35,809 nucleotides of DNA from Planctomycetota bacterium. GTDB lineage: Bacteria > Planctomycetota > UBA1135 > GCA-002748355. The stretch spans positions 1-35,809 of the forward strand of contig DROQ01000033.1 in NCBI GenBank assembly GCA_011321845.1. The letters run 5' to 3'. Positions 8,590-14,856 of the stretch are shown piece after piece (position 1 is the stretch's first letter; every line of letters begins with the position of its first letter). The position numbers were made by a program, and so were the translations under genes. The notes under the pieces were generated by a model. That model had not been told where the DNA came from and did no database searches. It saw only the letters and a program-made list of their open reading frames with translations.

Positions 8590-8657
8590 ACCCTTAGCCT
8601 GATCCTACCCTTAGCCTGATCCTACCCTTAGCCTGATCCTACCCTTAGCCTGATCCC
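8590..8657. repeat. 17-bp tandem repeat, four copies
   Basis: The unit ACCCTTAGCCTGATCCT repeats head to tail at 8590-8606, 8607-8623, 8624-8640 and 8641-8657. Only the last base of the fourth copy differs. It begins 15 nt after the stop of the barrel gene, in the gap between two convergent genes. No gene is seen in 8575-8956; this repeat and the element at 8741-8866 are its only visible structure. The repeat has no spacers, so it is not a CRISPR array. It could vary in copy number by slippage. Confidence 0.95.
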
Positions 8658-8740
8658 TTTGGCCCAGCCGCGCGGACGGGCTTCGCTACCCCAGTTGGGC
8701 ACCACCTGCCCGCCAGGGCTCTCCTTTTCCCCGCGTGGCT

Positions 8741-8866
8741 CGGAATCCTCCAAGGACTTTGGGGGCGGAGCGGACCAGGAAGGGATTGAGCTGAAACCGG
8801 AATCCACCAAGAACTTTGGCCGACTTCGCCGAAGGCGCCTGAGGCCAAAGTCCTTGGTGGATTCCG
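8741..8866. repeat. Three copies of a 22-bp element, two forming a long hairpin
   Basis: The consensus CGGAATCCACCAAGGACTTTGG occurs at 8741-8762 (plus, one mismatch), 8798-8819 (plus, one mismatch) and 8845-8866 (minus, exact). Copies one and three share further flanking bases (GGCTC before the element). Copies two and three face each other and can pair as a stem of about 23 bp around a roughly 22-nt loop that contains its own small palindrome (CTTCGCCGAAG). The element lies between convergent genes and could stop transcripts from both sides, but no T-run follows it. It may belong to a dispersed repeat family of this genome, which the window alone cannot show. Confidence 0.85.
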
Positions 8867-8956
8867 AGCCGCGCCGAGAAAGGGAGCCCGGGGGGAGGGG
8901 AAGCGGCAGGCTCAGGGAAGGACCAAAGTCCCAAAGGCGATGAGGCGGCGGTGCCC

Positions 8957-9556
8957 TCAGCGAACCTTCTTGCGGGAGACCGTCACCCAGCGTTTCCCCT
9001 GGTCCAGGATGGGATGGGTCGTCACTTCGTATTCGTCTCCGATCCTTTTGAAGCGGATGGAGAGCTGGGTGTCCTCGGCCCAGGAGTGTCCACCCACCTT
9101 GAAGATCTTGGAGGCCAGCCCCGAAATCCGAATGTCGATATCGTTGGCGTACCGGGAGAGATTGGGGAGGATGAGAACCAGGTCCAGGCTCTGCCCCTTT
9201 CCGAGCGACTTGGGAGCCTCGAGGAGATTGGTCAGCTTCTTTCTCTCCCGCCGGGAGATCGCCTCGGTCACTTCGGGATAGAGGCCCGCGTAGGAAATCC
9301 TTTGCTTGCGGACCTGGGGAGTCAGGGCCCAGGCGGCGAGGTTCAGCTTGCGGCTGGCTCCGGTGTTGTTCTTCACCTTCAGCACCACATACCAGTAGGT
9401 CTTGTAGCTGTCCTCCGAAGGCCCGGTCCGCATGGAGATCGGTTTCAGCTTCTGGTAGGAGACATCGAATTTCCAGCGCCTGTTCCCATCCTGGGCGAGG
9501 AGGGAGCCAGCGAGAAGGAGGGGGAGGGCGAAGATCGAAAGAGACTTCCAGTTCAT
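8957..9556 (-). CDS. Small secreted protein of unknown function
   Basis: The 199-aa product starts MNWKSLSIFALPLLLAGSLL and has a clear Sec signal peptide ending Leu-Ala-Gln, a form common to the secreted proteins in this window. The mature part is basic. It includes a YWYVVLKVKNNTG segment like an immunoglobulin-type beta strand in extracytoplasmic proteins, then a Lys/Arg-rich middle and a C-terminal RWVTVSRKKVR. No catalytic motif or known domain was recognised. The ATG at 9556 is chosen because the signal peptide begins there; the open frame upstream is non-coding in character, and no good Shine-Dalgarno is visible. It lies 158 nt downstream of the prepilin gene on the same strand and converges on the barrel gene. 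Confidence 0.8.
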   Translation of the reverse strand: MNWKSLSIFALPLLLAGSLLAQDGNRRWKFDVSYQKLKPISMRTGPSEDSYKTYWYVVLKVKNNTGASRKLNLAAWALTPQVRKQRISYAGLYPEVTEAISRRERKKLTNLLEAPKSLGKGQSLDLVLILPNLSRYANDIDIRISGLASKIFKVGGHSWAEDTQLSIRFKRIGDEYEVTTHPILDQGKRWVTVSRKKVR

Positions 9557-9673
9557 GTTCTGGCCAATTCTAAAGGAAGTGGAATCGGAAAAATCATAGG
9601 GCGGGAAAAGTATACCCTGAAAAGCCGGGCAAACCCAAAGACAGCTTGCAAAGGCTCTGAGAAGAGCCCCCGA

Positions 9674-9705
9674 GGAGGTTCCACGCGGATCCCCGGGGAA
9701 CCTCC
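9674..9705 (-). terminator. Hairpin just after the prepilin gene
   Basis: A perfect 9-bp inverted repeat, GGAGGTTCC (9674-9682) and GGAACCTCC (9697-9705), encloses a 14-nt loop. On the minus strand it begins nine bases after the prepilin stop. There is no T-run after it, so it may be a weak terminator or an mRNA-protecting hairpin. Confidence 0.4.
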
Positions 9706-9714
9706 ACTGGAGAT

Positions 9715-10443
9715 TCAGGACCCCGAGCCGTTGGTCAGCTTTTGGAGGTCGGGATGCGGAGAATTCGGTCCCACGGGGAAGACGAAGTCGGGGTCCTCCT
9801 CGTCCCACCACTCCTTGAGATCCTGGTCCCTGCTCAGGAACTTGGCAGTCCCATCTCCATAGAGGATGTTGATCCCATTCGGATGGTTGTTTCCGAACTC
9901 GTTGTCATCGGCCATCCAGGGCGTCCGTCCGCTGTCCATCTTCTTTCGCCGGGCGATGACTGCGTAGTCCGTATCCAGGGAAGTAAAATCCTCCCGGACC
10001 TTCCAGATGTTGTCGACACCCAAGGCCTTGAGTTCCTCCATCCGGTCTTCCTCCCCGCCGTGTTCCACCCCCGGGCAGAAGAACTTTTCCATGTTCTTTT
10101 CGGTGTGTTCGATGACCCCACTCTTCCAGAGGGCCCAAAGCATGTGGATCCCCGAAGGCTTGGGGAGCTTCCCGGAGTGGGAGACCTTGTAGGCCTGCAT
10201 GGGTGCGTAGAAATTCTGCCGCATGTTCGACTGGCAGGCCATCTGCTTGGCCGCGTTCGTCCCGGAGGTGATCTTGGGAAGGAGATAGGCCATCAGGAGG
10301 CTCAGGATCACGATGACCACCAGGATCTCGATCAGGGTGAACCCCCCTGCCTGCCTTCGTTGAGGATGCTTTCCGTGGGGATGCTTTCCGTGGGGATGCT
10401 TTCTGTGGGGATGCTTTCTGTATAAAGCTGTGCAGCTCGTCAT
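9715..10443 (-). CDS. Prepilin-like H-X9-DG protein with a His-rich leader
   Basis: The 242-aa product carries a type IV prepilin / type II pseudopilin signal: GGFTLIEILVVIVILSLLMA, with predicted cleavage between Gly-34 and Phe-35 and Glu-39 at mature position five. Near the C-terminus His-Pro-Asn-Gly followed by LYGDG gives the H-X9-DG signature of DUF1559-type proteins, which are numerous in planctomycetes. The leader is unusually long at 34 residues because residues 10-27 repeat a KHPH unit four times, encoded by a 15-bp DNA repeat. No alternative ATG, GTG or TTG lies in frame between the ATG at 10443 and the prepilin motif, so the repeat appears to be translated. The role (envelope fibre, secretion pseudopilin or other) is unknown. 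Confidence 0.85.
   Translation of the reverse strand: MTSCTALYRKHPHRKHPHGKHPHGKHPQRRQAGGFTLIEILVVIVILSLLMAYLLPKITSGTNAAKQMACQSNMRQNFYAPMQAYKVSHSGKLPKPSGIHMLWALWKSGVIEHTEKNMEKFFCPGVEHGGEEDRMEELKALGVDNIWKVREDFTSLDTDYAVIARRKKMDSGRTPWMADDNEFGNNHPNGINILYGDGTAKFLSRDQDLKEWWDEEDPDFVFPVGPNSPHPDLQKLTNGSGS
10365..10422. repeat. 15-bp tandem repeat inside the prepilin leader
   Basis: Units of GATGCTTTCCGTGGG (plus-strand reading) lie at 10365-10379, 10380-10394 and 10395-10409, with a degenerate fourth at 10410-10422. Being a multiple of three, the unit keeps the frame and adds five residues (Lys-His-Pro-His plus Gly or Arg) per copy. Copy number could change without breaking the gene. Confidence 0.92.
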
Positions 10444-10576
10444 AAACTTCGATACCTCTGCTCAATTCCTGGAGGTGGAGGGCCAAGCACCCAGGAAGTC
10501 CATCCAGAAGGGGCGTCCGAAAACGAAAGGGGCAAAGCCATCTTACCCCAATCCCCTTCCCCAGAAAAGCGGAGGA

Positions 10577-11890
10577 TCAATAGCGATAATGGTCCGGCTT
10601 GAAGGGGCCATCCACGGGAACCCCCAGGTAATCGGCCTGCTCCGGAGTCAACCTGGTGAGGTGGACCCCAAGCTTGGCGAGATGGAGCCTGGCCACCTCC
10701 TCGTCGAGATGTTTGGGGAGGCGGTAGACGCCGACTTCGTATTTGTCGGGATTCTCCCAGAGCTCGATCTGGGCCAGAACCTGGTTGGTAAAGGAGTTGC
10801 TCATGACGAAGGAAGGATGTCCCGTCGCGCAGCCCAGATTCACGAGCCTACCCTCGCAGAGGAGGATGATGCTATGCCCGTCGGGGAAGGTGTAACGGTC
10901 GACCTGGGGCTTGACCTCCTCCTTCTTGATGTCCCCGCGACCCTCGAGGTAGGCGACGTCGATCTCGGTGTCGAAGTGCCCGATGTTGCAGACGATGGCC
11001 TCGTCCTTCATCTTCTCGAGGTGCTCTCCGCGGAGGACGCCGCAGCAGCCGGTGGCGGTCACGAAGATGTCGGCCATCGGGGCAGCCTCCTCCATGGTCA
11101 GGACCTCGAAACCCTCCATCGCGGCCTGGAGCGCGCAGATGGGATCGATCTCGGTGACCACAACGCGAGCGCCGAAGCCCCGCATGGACTGGGCACAACC
11201 CTTGCCCACGTCCCCGTAGCCGGCCACACAGACGATCTTGCCCGCCACCATGATGTCCGTGGCACGCTTGATCCCGTCCGCGAGAGACTCACGGCACCCG
11301 TAGAGGTTGTCAAACTTGGACTTGGTCACGGAATCGTTCACGTTGATGGCCGGAACCTTGAGAGTGCCTTCCTTGAGCATTCGCTCGAGGGCGTGAACAC
11401 CGGTCGTGGTCTCCTCGCTGATCCCCCGGATCCCTTCCATGAACTCGGGGTGCTTGTCGTGGACGAGCTTGCTGAGGTCGCCCCCGTCGTCCAGGATCAG
11501 GTTGAGGGGCTTGCCATCCGGGAAGACCAGGGTCTGCTCGATGCACCACTCGTACTCTTCCTCGGTCTCCCCCTTCCAGGCGTAGACGGGGATGCCGGCC
11601 TTGGCGATCGCGGCGGCTGCATGGTCCTGGGTTGAGAAGATATTGCAAGAAGACCACTGGACTTCCGCCCCCAGTTCCACAAGAGTCTCAATCAGGACTG
11701 CGGTCTGGATGGTCATGTGCAGGCAACCGGCGATCCGAGCGCCTTTGAGAACCTTTTTTGGGCCGAACTTCTCCCGGAGGGCCATCAGGCCGGGCATCTC
11801 TTTTTCGGCCAGAAGGATCTCCCTCCGGCCCCAATCGGCTAAGGAAAGGTCCGCTACCTTGAACTGGGGTTTTTCACTGGTTTCTACCAT
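10577..11890 (-). CDS. ahcY: Adenosylhomocysteinase AhcY
   Basis: AhcY hydrolyses S-adenosylhomocysteine to adenosine and homocysteine and so removes the product inhibitor of methyltransferases. The 437-aa protein has the N-terminal [16 protein letters not shown] substrate region (His-58), [11 protein letters not shown] with Lys-190 and Asp-194, the NAD-binding glycine motif GYGDVGKG at 224-231, and the conserved C-terminal KPDHYRY that closes the NAD site. Length is normal. The ATG at 11890 follows a GAGG Shine-Dalgarno. metK lies 195 nt upstream on the same strand, so the two may form one methyl-cycle unit. No SAH riboswitch pattern was recognised in that gap. Confidence 0.98.
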   Translation of the reverse strand: MVETSEKPQFKVADLSLADWGRREILLAEKEMPGLMALREKFGPKKVLKGARIAGCLHMTIQTAVLIETLVELGAEVQWSSCNIFSTQDHAAAAIAKAGIPVYAWKGETEEEYEWCIEQTLVFPDGKPLNLILDDGGDLSKLVHDKHPEFMEGIRGISEETTTGVHALERMLKEGTLKVPAINVNDSVTKSKFDNLYGCRESLADGIKRATDIMVAGKIVCVAGYGDVGKGCAQSMRGFGARVVVTEIDPICALQAAMEGFEVLTMEEAAPMADIFVTATGCCGVLRGEHLEKMKDEAIVCNIGHFDTEIDVAYLEGRGDIKKEEVKPQVDRYTFPDGHSIILLCEGRLVNLGCATGHPSFVMSNSFTNQVLAQIELWENPDKYEVGVYRLPKHLDEEVARLHLAKLGVHLTRLTPEQADYLGVPVDGPFKPDHYRY

Positions 11891-11931
11891 GGTAATCCTC
11901 GGTCATCCTCTTCTACTTCCCTATGGAAAGA

Positions 11932-11960
11932 CCCCGCAACCAGACGGGGCCCGTTTTTTT
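11932..11960 (+). other. Short hairpin with T-run between metK and ahcY
   Basis: On the plus strand CCCCG (11932-11936) can pair with CGGGG (11945-11949), followed shortly by seven T (11954-11960), which looks like a small intrinsic terminator. No plus-strand gene leads into it. In the ahcY/metK direction it appears as an A-run followed by a hairpin in the ahcY leader. It might be an antisense stop or a leader structure. The stem is short. Confidence 0.35.
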
Positions 11961-12085
11961 CGGAACCACATCACAACCATCCGGCGGAAGGCTGTCAATA
12001 CCATCTATCGAAAGATTCGAATAGATCGATGAAGACCTTTTCGACCCGGCCACCGCAGTGACCCGAGTTCAGGAAACGGCTGACT

Positions 12086-13246
12086 TCAGGAAACGGCCGA
12101 CTTCAGGGCTTCGACTCGATTGAGGTTTTCCCAGGGAAACTCTCCATTCTCCCGGCCAAAGTGGCCATAGGCTGCCGTGGGCTGGTAGATGGGACGGAGG
12201 AGGTTCAGCTCCTGGATGATGGCTTTGGGTCTCAGATCGAAGTGCTCCCGCACGAGGGCTTCGAGGACTCCCTCTTCGACTTTGCCCGTCCCGAAGGCGT
12301 CGACCAGGACCGAAATGGGCTCGGCCACCCCAATCGCGTAGCTGACCTGTACTTCGACCCGGTCGGCCAGGTCGGCGGCAACGAGATTTTTGGCAACCCA
12401 GCGGGCGGCGTATGCGGCGGAGCGATCCACCTTGGAAGGGTCCTTGCCCGAAAAGGCACCGCCACCATGCCGCCCCATGCCGCCGTACGTGTCCACGATG
12501 ATCTTACGCCCGGTGAGCCCACAATCCCCCTGGGGGCCACCGATCACGAAGCGGCCGGTGGGGTTGATGAAGTAGCGCGTCTGGGCATCCAGGAATCCCT
12601 CGGGGATGACCTCCTGCACCACCTTTTTGATCTCGGATTGGATCTCCTCCTGGCCCACCTCGGGGGCGTGCTGGGTGGAAACCACCACCGAATGAATCCG
12701 GGAGGGCATCCCGTCCTCCCCGTAGACGACCGAGAGCTGGGACTTGGCGTCCGGACGCAACCAGGGGAGTGCGCCCGAATTCCGCTTCACATCCAAGGCT
12801 TCGAGGATGCGATGGGAGTAATGGATGGGAAAGGGCATGAAAGCATCGGTCTCTTTGCAAGCGTAGCCGAACATCAGGCCCTGGTCCCCCGCTCCCTGCT
12901 CCTTGTCGGAGCCTTCGTCCACCCCCATGGAAATGTCGGGGGATTGCTGGTCCAGGCGGACCATGACCTGACAGCTCTTGGCGTCGAAGCCGAGCGCGGG
13001 ATCGTTGTAGCCGATGTCGGCAATGGCTTCGCGCGCCACCGCCTCATAATCCACTTGGGCCTCGGTCGTGATCTCGCCCGCCAGGCAAACGAAATTGGTC
13101 GTGCAAAGGGTCTCGCAGGCGACCCGACTCTTGGGGTCTTGGGCGAGGCAGGCGTCCAGAACGGCGTCCGAAATACGATCGGAAACCTTGTCCGGATGGC
13201 CAGCGCTGACGGATTCAGAGGTGAAAACGCGGAGTTCCTTGGACAT
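12086..13246 (-). CDS. metK: S-adenosylmethionine synthetase MetK
   Basis: MetK makes S-adenosylmethionine from methionine and ATP in the cytosol. The 386-aa protein has the N-terminal [12 protein letters not shown] motif (16-27, with His-17, Asp-19 and Lys-20 for ATP and phosphate), the [12 protein letters not shown] hexapeptide region (118-129), and the glycine-rich [16 protein letters not shown] phosphate-binding loop. Length and motif order are typical. The ATG at 13246 begins [20 protein letters not shown]. It lies upstream of ahcY on the same strand, completing two steps of the methyl cycle. A 14-bp tandem repeat lies immediately upstream of the start. Confidence 0.98.
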   Translation of the reverse strand: MSKELRVFTSESVSAGHPDKVSDRISDAVLDACLAQDPKSRVACETLCTTNFVCLAGEITTEAQVDYEAVAREAIADIGYNDPALGFDAKSCQVMVRLDQQSPDISMGVDEGSDKEQGAGDQGLMFGYACKETDAFMPFPIHYSHRILEALDVKRNSGALPWLRPDAKSQLSVVYGEDGMPSRIHSVVVSTQHAPEVGQEEIQSEIKKVVQEVIPEGFLDAQTRYFINPTGRFVIGGPQGDCGLTGRKIIVDTYGGMGRHGGGAFSGKDPSKVDRSAAYAARWVAKNLVAADLADRVEVQVSYAIGVAEPISVLVDAFGTGKVEEGVLEALVREHFDLRPKAIIQELNLLRPIYQPTAAYGHFGRENGEFPWENLNRVEALKSAVS

Positions 13247-13256
13247 CGAGGGTACC

Positions 13257-13297
13257 TATTTTTCTGCTGGTATTTTTCTGCCGGTATTTGCAGCCGG
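13257..13297. repeat. 14-bp repeat in the metK leader
   Basis: TATTTTTCTGCTGG (13257-13270) is followed directly by TATTTTTCTGCCGG (13271-13284) and a partial third copy, TATTTGCAGCCGG (13285-13297). It lies about ten bases upstream of the metK start codon, so it is probably in the mRNA leader or promoter. I recognise no known SAM riboswitch in the 196-nt gap between waaA and metK. Confidence 0.8.
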
Positions 13298-13442
13298 GGA
13301 AGAGGTGTCGGATCTTGCAACCGCCCAGGGGCTGCTTTCGAACCGTCCGGAGAGACCCGGAAAAGGGGAAGGATCATAACAGCCCGGACTCCTGAATCCT
13401 TTCGGAATTTGAGGCGGAAAACTCGATTTGGCCCTTGCCTCC

Positions 13443-14843
13443 CTAACCGTCCCGGGAGGATTCCTGGTCCTTGTTCTTCCGGGTCCAACCCGCCGACCGC
13501 AGGAAGGGGAGGATTTCGCGGAAGGTCCGCTCGGTCGCCCCTTTGTTTTCGAGAAGGATGCTCCCGGCACGGTCGACCAGGGCCCTCGCCCTCTCCTCCG
13601 ATTCGAGCAGGGACAGGGCTTCTTGGGCAAGTTCCTTCTCATCCTTCACTTGCACCAGTCCTCCTGCCTTGAGAAAGAGGTCCACGTCCACCCGGAAGTT
13701 CCAGACGTGCGGCCCCACGATGGTGGGTTTGCGCAAAGCAAGAGGCTCCAACATGTTCTGGCCCCCGTGATGGACAAGACTCCCTCCCACAAACACCAGA
13801 TCGGCGAGAGTATAGACCCTGAGCAGCTCCCCGATGGTGTCGGCCACCAACCAGGAGGCGGGGAGGAGTTCTTCGCGCCCCTCCCGGACACTGGTGAGCC
13901 TCAGGACAGGGTGCCGCCCGGGACACTCCCCCTTGAGGAGGCGAGAGAGGTCCTTTGCGACCCCGGCGCCCCGCTCGGGATGGCGGGGAGCGACAACGAG
14001 GCGGACCGTTTTCTGGAGCTTCTTCTCCAGGTCGAGGGCGACGCGTCCCAGGATCATCTCCTCGTCCGGATGCGTGGAGCCACCCACAAGAACCACCTCG
14101 CCCTCCTTCAGGTCGAGGAGCGCCTTCAGGTCGGGATCCGGCGGTGGATCCTCCTCCACGAGATCCAGGCCGTCATATTTCAAGTTCCCCGTCTGCCGGA
14201 TCCGGTCTCTGGAAACCCCCAGGGCAGCCAGACGATGGGCATAGGTGGGATTCTGGACGCAGAAGAGGTCGATGCGATCGAATTGGGGGAGGAGCTTGCG
14301 AACAAGGCGGTAACCCTTGAAGCTCCGCTCCGAGATGCGACCGTTCACGACCATGACCGGAACCCCCCTGCGTTCGGCGGTGTCCAAGAAATTGGGCCAG
14401 ATCTCCAGTTCCATCAGGAGGACGGCCTTGGGTCGTAGGGCATCCAATGCCCGCCGGGGAAAGGAACCGAAATCCAGGGGGAAGAAGAAGACCCGGTCCT
14501 CGCCATAGATGCGCCTGGCGACGCGGGCCCCGGTCGGGGTCGTCGCGCTCACCAGAACGCGATGGTCGGGGAACTCCCGCTCCAAGCGCTCCACCAGCGG
14601 CTGGGCACCGCGAACCTCCCCAACGCTCACTCCGTGCACCCAGAGGACGGGCGCTTCCCCCCCCGCCTCGGAAAAGGGCTCCAACCTCCCCAGGCGCTGG
14701 CTCAGCCCCTTTCGGTAGCTGGGATCCCCCAGCAAGCGCCAAAGGAAAAGGGGGAGATAGCCCAGGATCCCCACAAGGAACACAAGCTGGTAGAAGAGAA
14801 GAACGGATCGGGCGATCGGTTTTCTTTTTACGGGTCGGGGCAA
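13443..14843 (-). CDS. waaA: Kdo transferase WaaA (KdtA)
   Basis: WaaA adds Kdo from CMP-Kdo to lipid A precursor at the cytoplasmic face of the inner membrane, a core step of LPS synthesis. The 466-aa GT-B glycosyltransferase has an N-terminal membrane anchor (about 14-36), the HGVSVGE motif (70-76) with the catalytic Glu-76, MELEIWPN, NGRISERSFKGY, and a C-terminal nucleotide-binding region with GGSLVHHGGQNMLEPLA. The longest frame starts at a TTG (14843), 13 nt after the secA stop. No strong Shine-Dalgarno is visible and no ATG lies nearby, so the exact start is uncertain. It is probably co-transcribed with secA. It indicates an LPS-bearing outer membrane. Confidence 0.95.
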   Translation of the reverse strand: MPRPVKRKPIARSVLLFYQLVFLVGILGYLPLFLWRLLGDPSYRKGLSQRLGRLEPFSEAGGEAPVLWVHGVSVGEVRGAQPLVERLEREFPDHRVLVSATTPTGARVARRIYGEDRVFFFPLDFGSFPRRALDALRPKAVLLMELEIWPNFLDTAERRGVPVMVVNGRISERSFKGYRLVRKLLPQFDRIDLFCVQNPTYAHRLAALGVSRDRIRQTGNLKYDGLDLVEEDPPPDPDLKALLDLKEGEVVLVGGSTHPDEEMILGRVALDLEKKLQKTVRLVVAPRHPERGAGVAKDLSRLLKGECPGRHPVLRLTSVREGREELLPASWLVADTIGELLRVYTLADLVFVGGSLVHHGGQNMLEPLALRKPTIVGPHVWNFRVDVDLFLKAGGLVQVKDEKELAQEALSLLESEERARALVDRAGSILLENKGATERTFREILPFLRSAGWTRKNKDQESSRDG

Positions 14844-14856
14844 GGCTCAAGAAGGT

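Noticed and set aside
8590-8657. CRISPR-like array
   Set aside because: The 17-bp units are contiguous without spacers and no cas genes are present.
11891-12085. SAH riboswitch ahead of ahcY
   Set aside because: The conserved SAH-riboswitch core was not recognised on the minus strand by eye.
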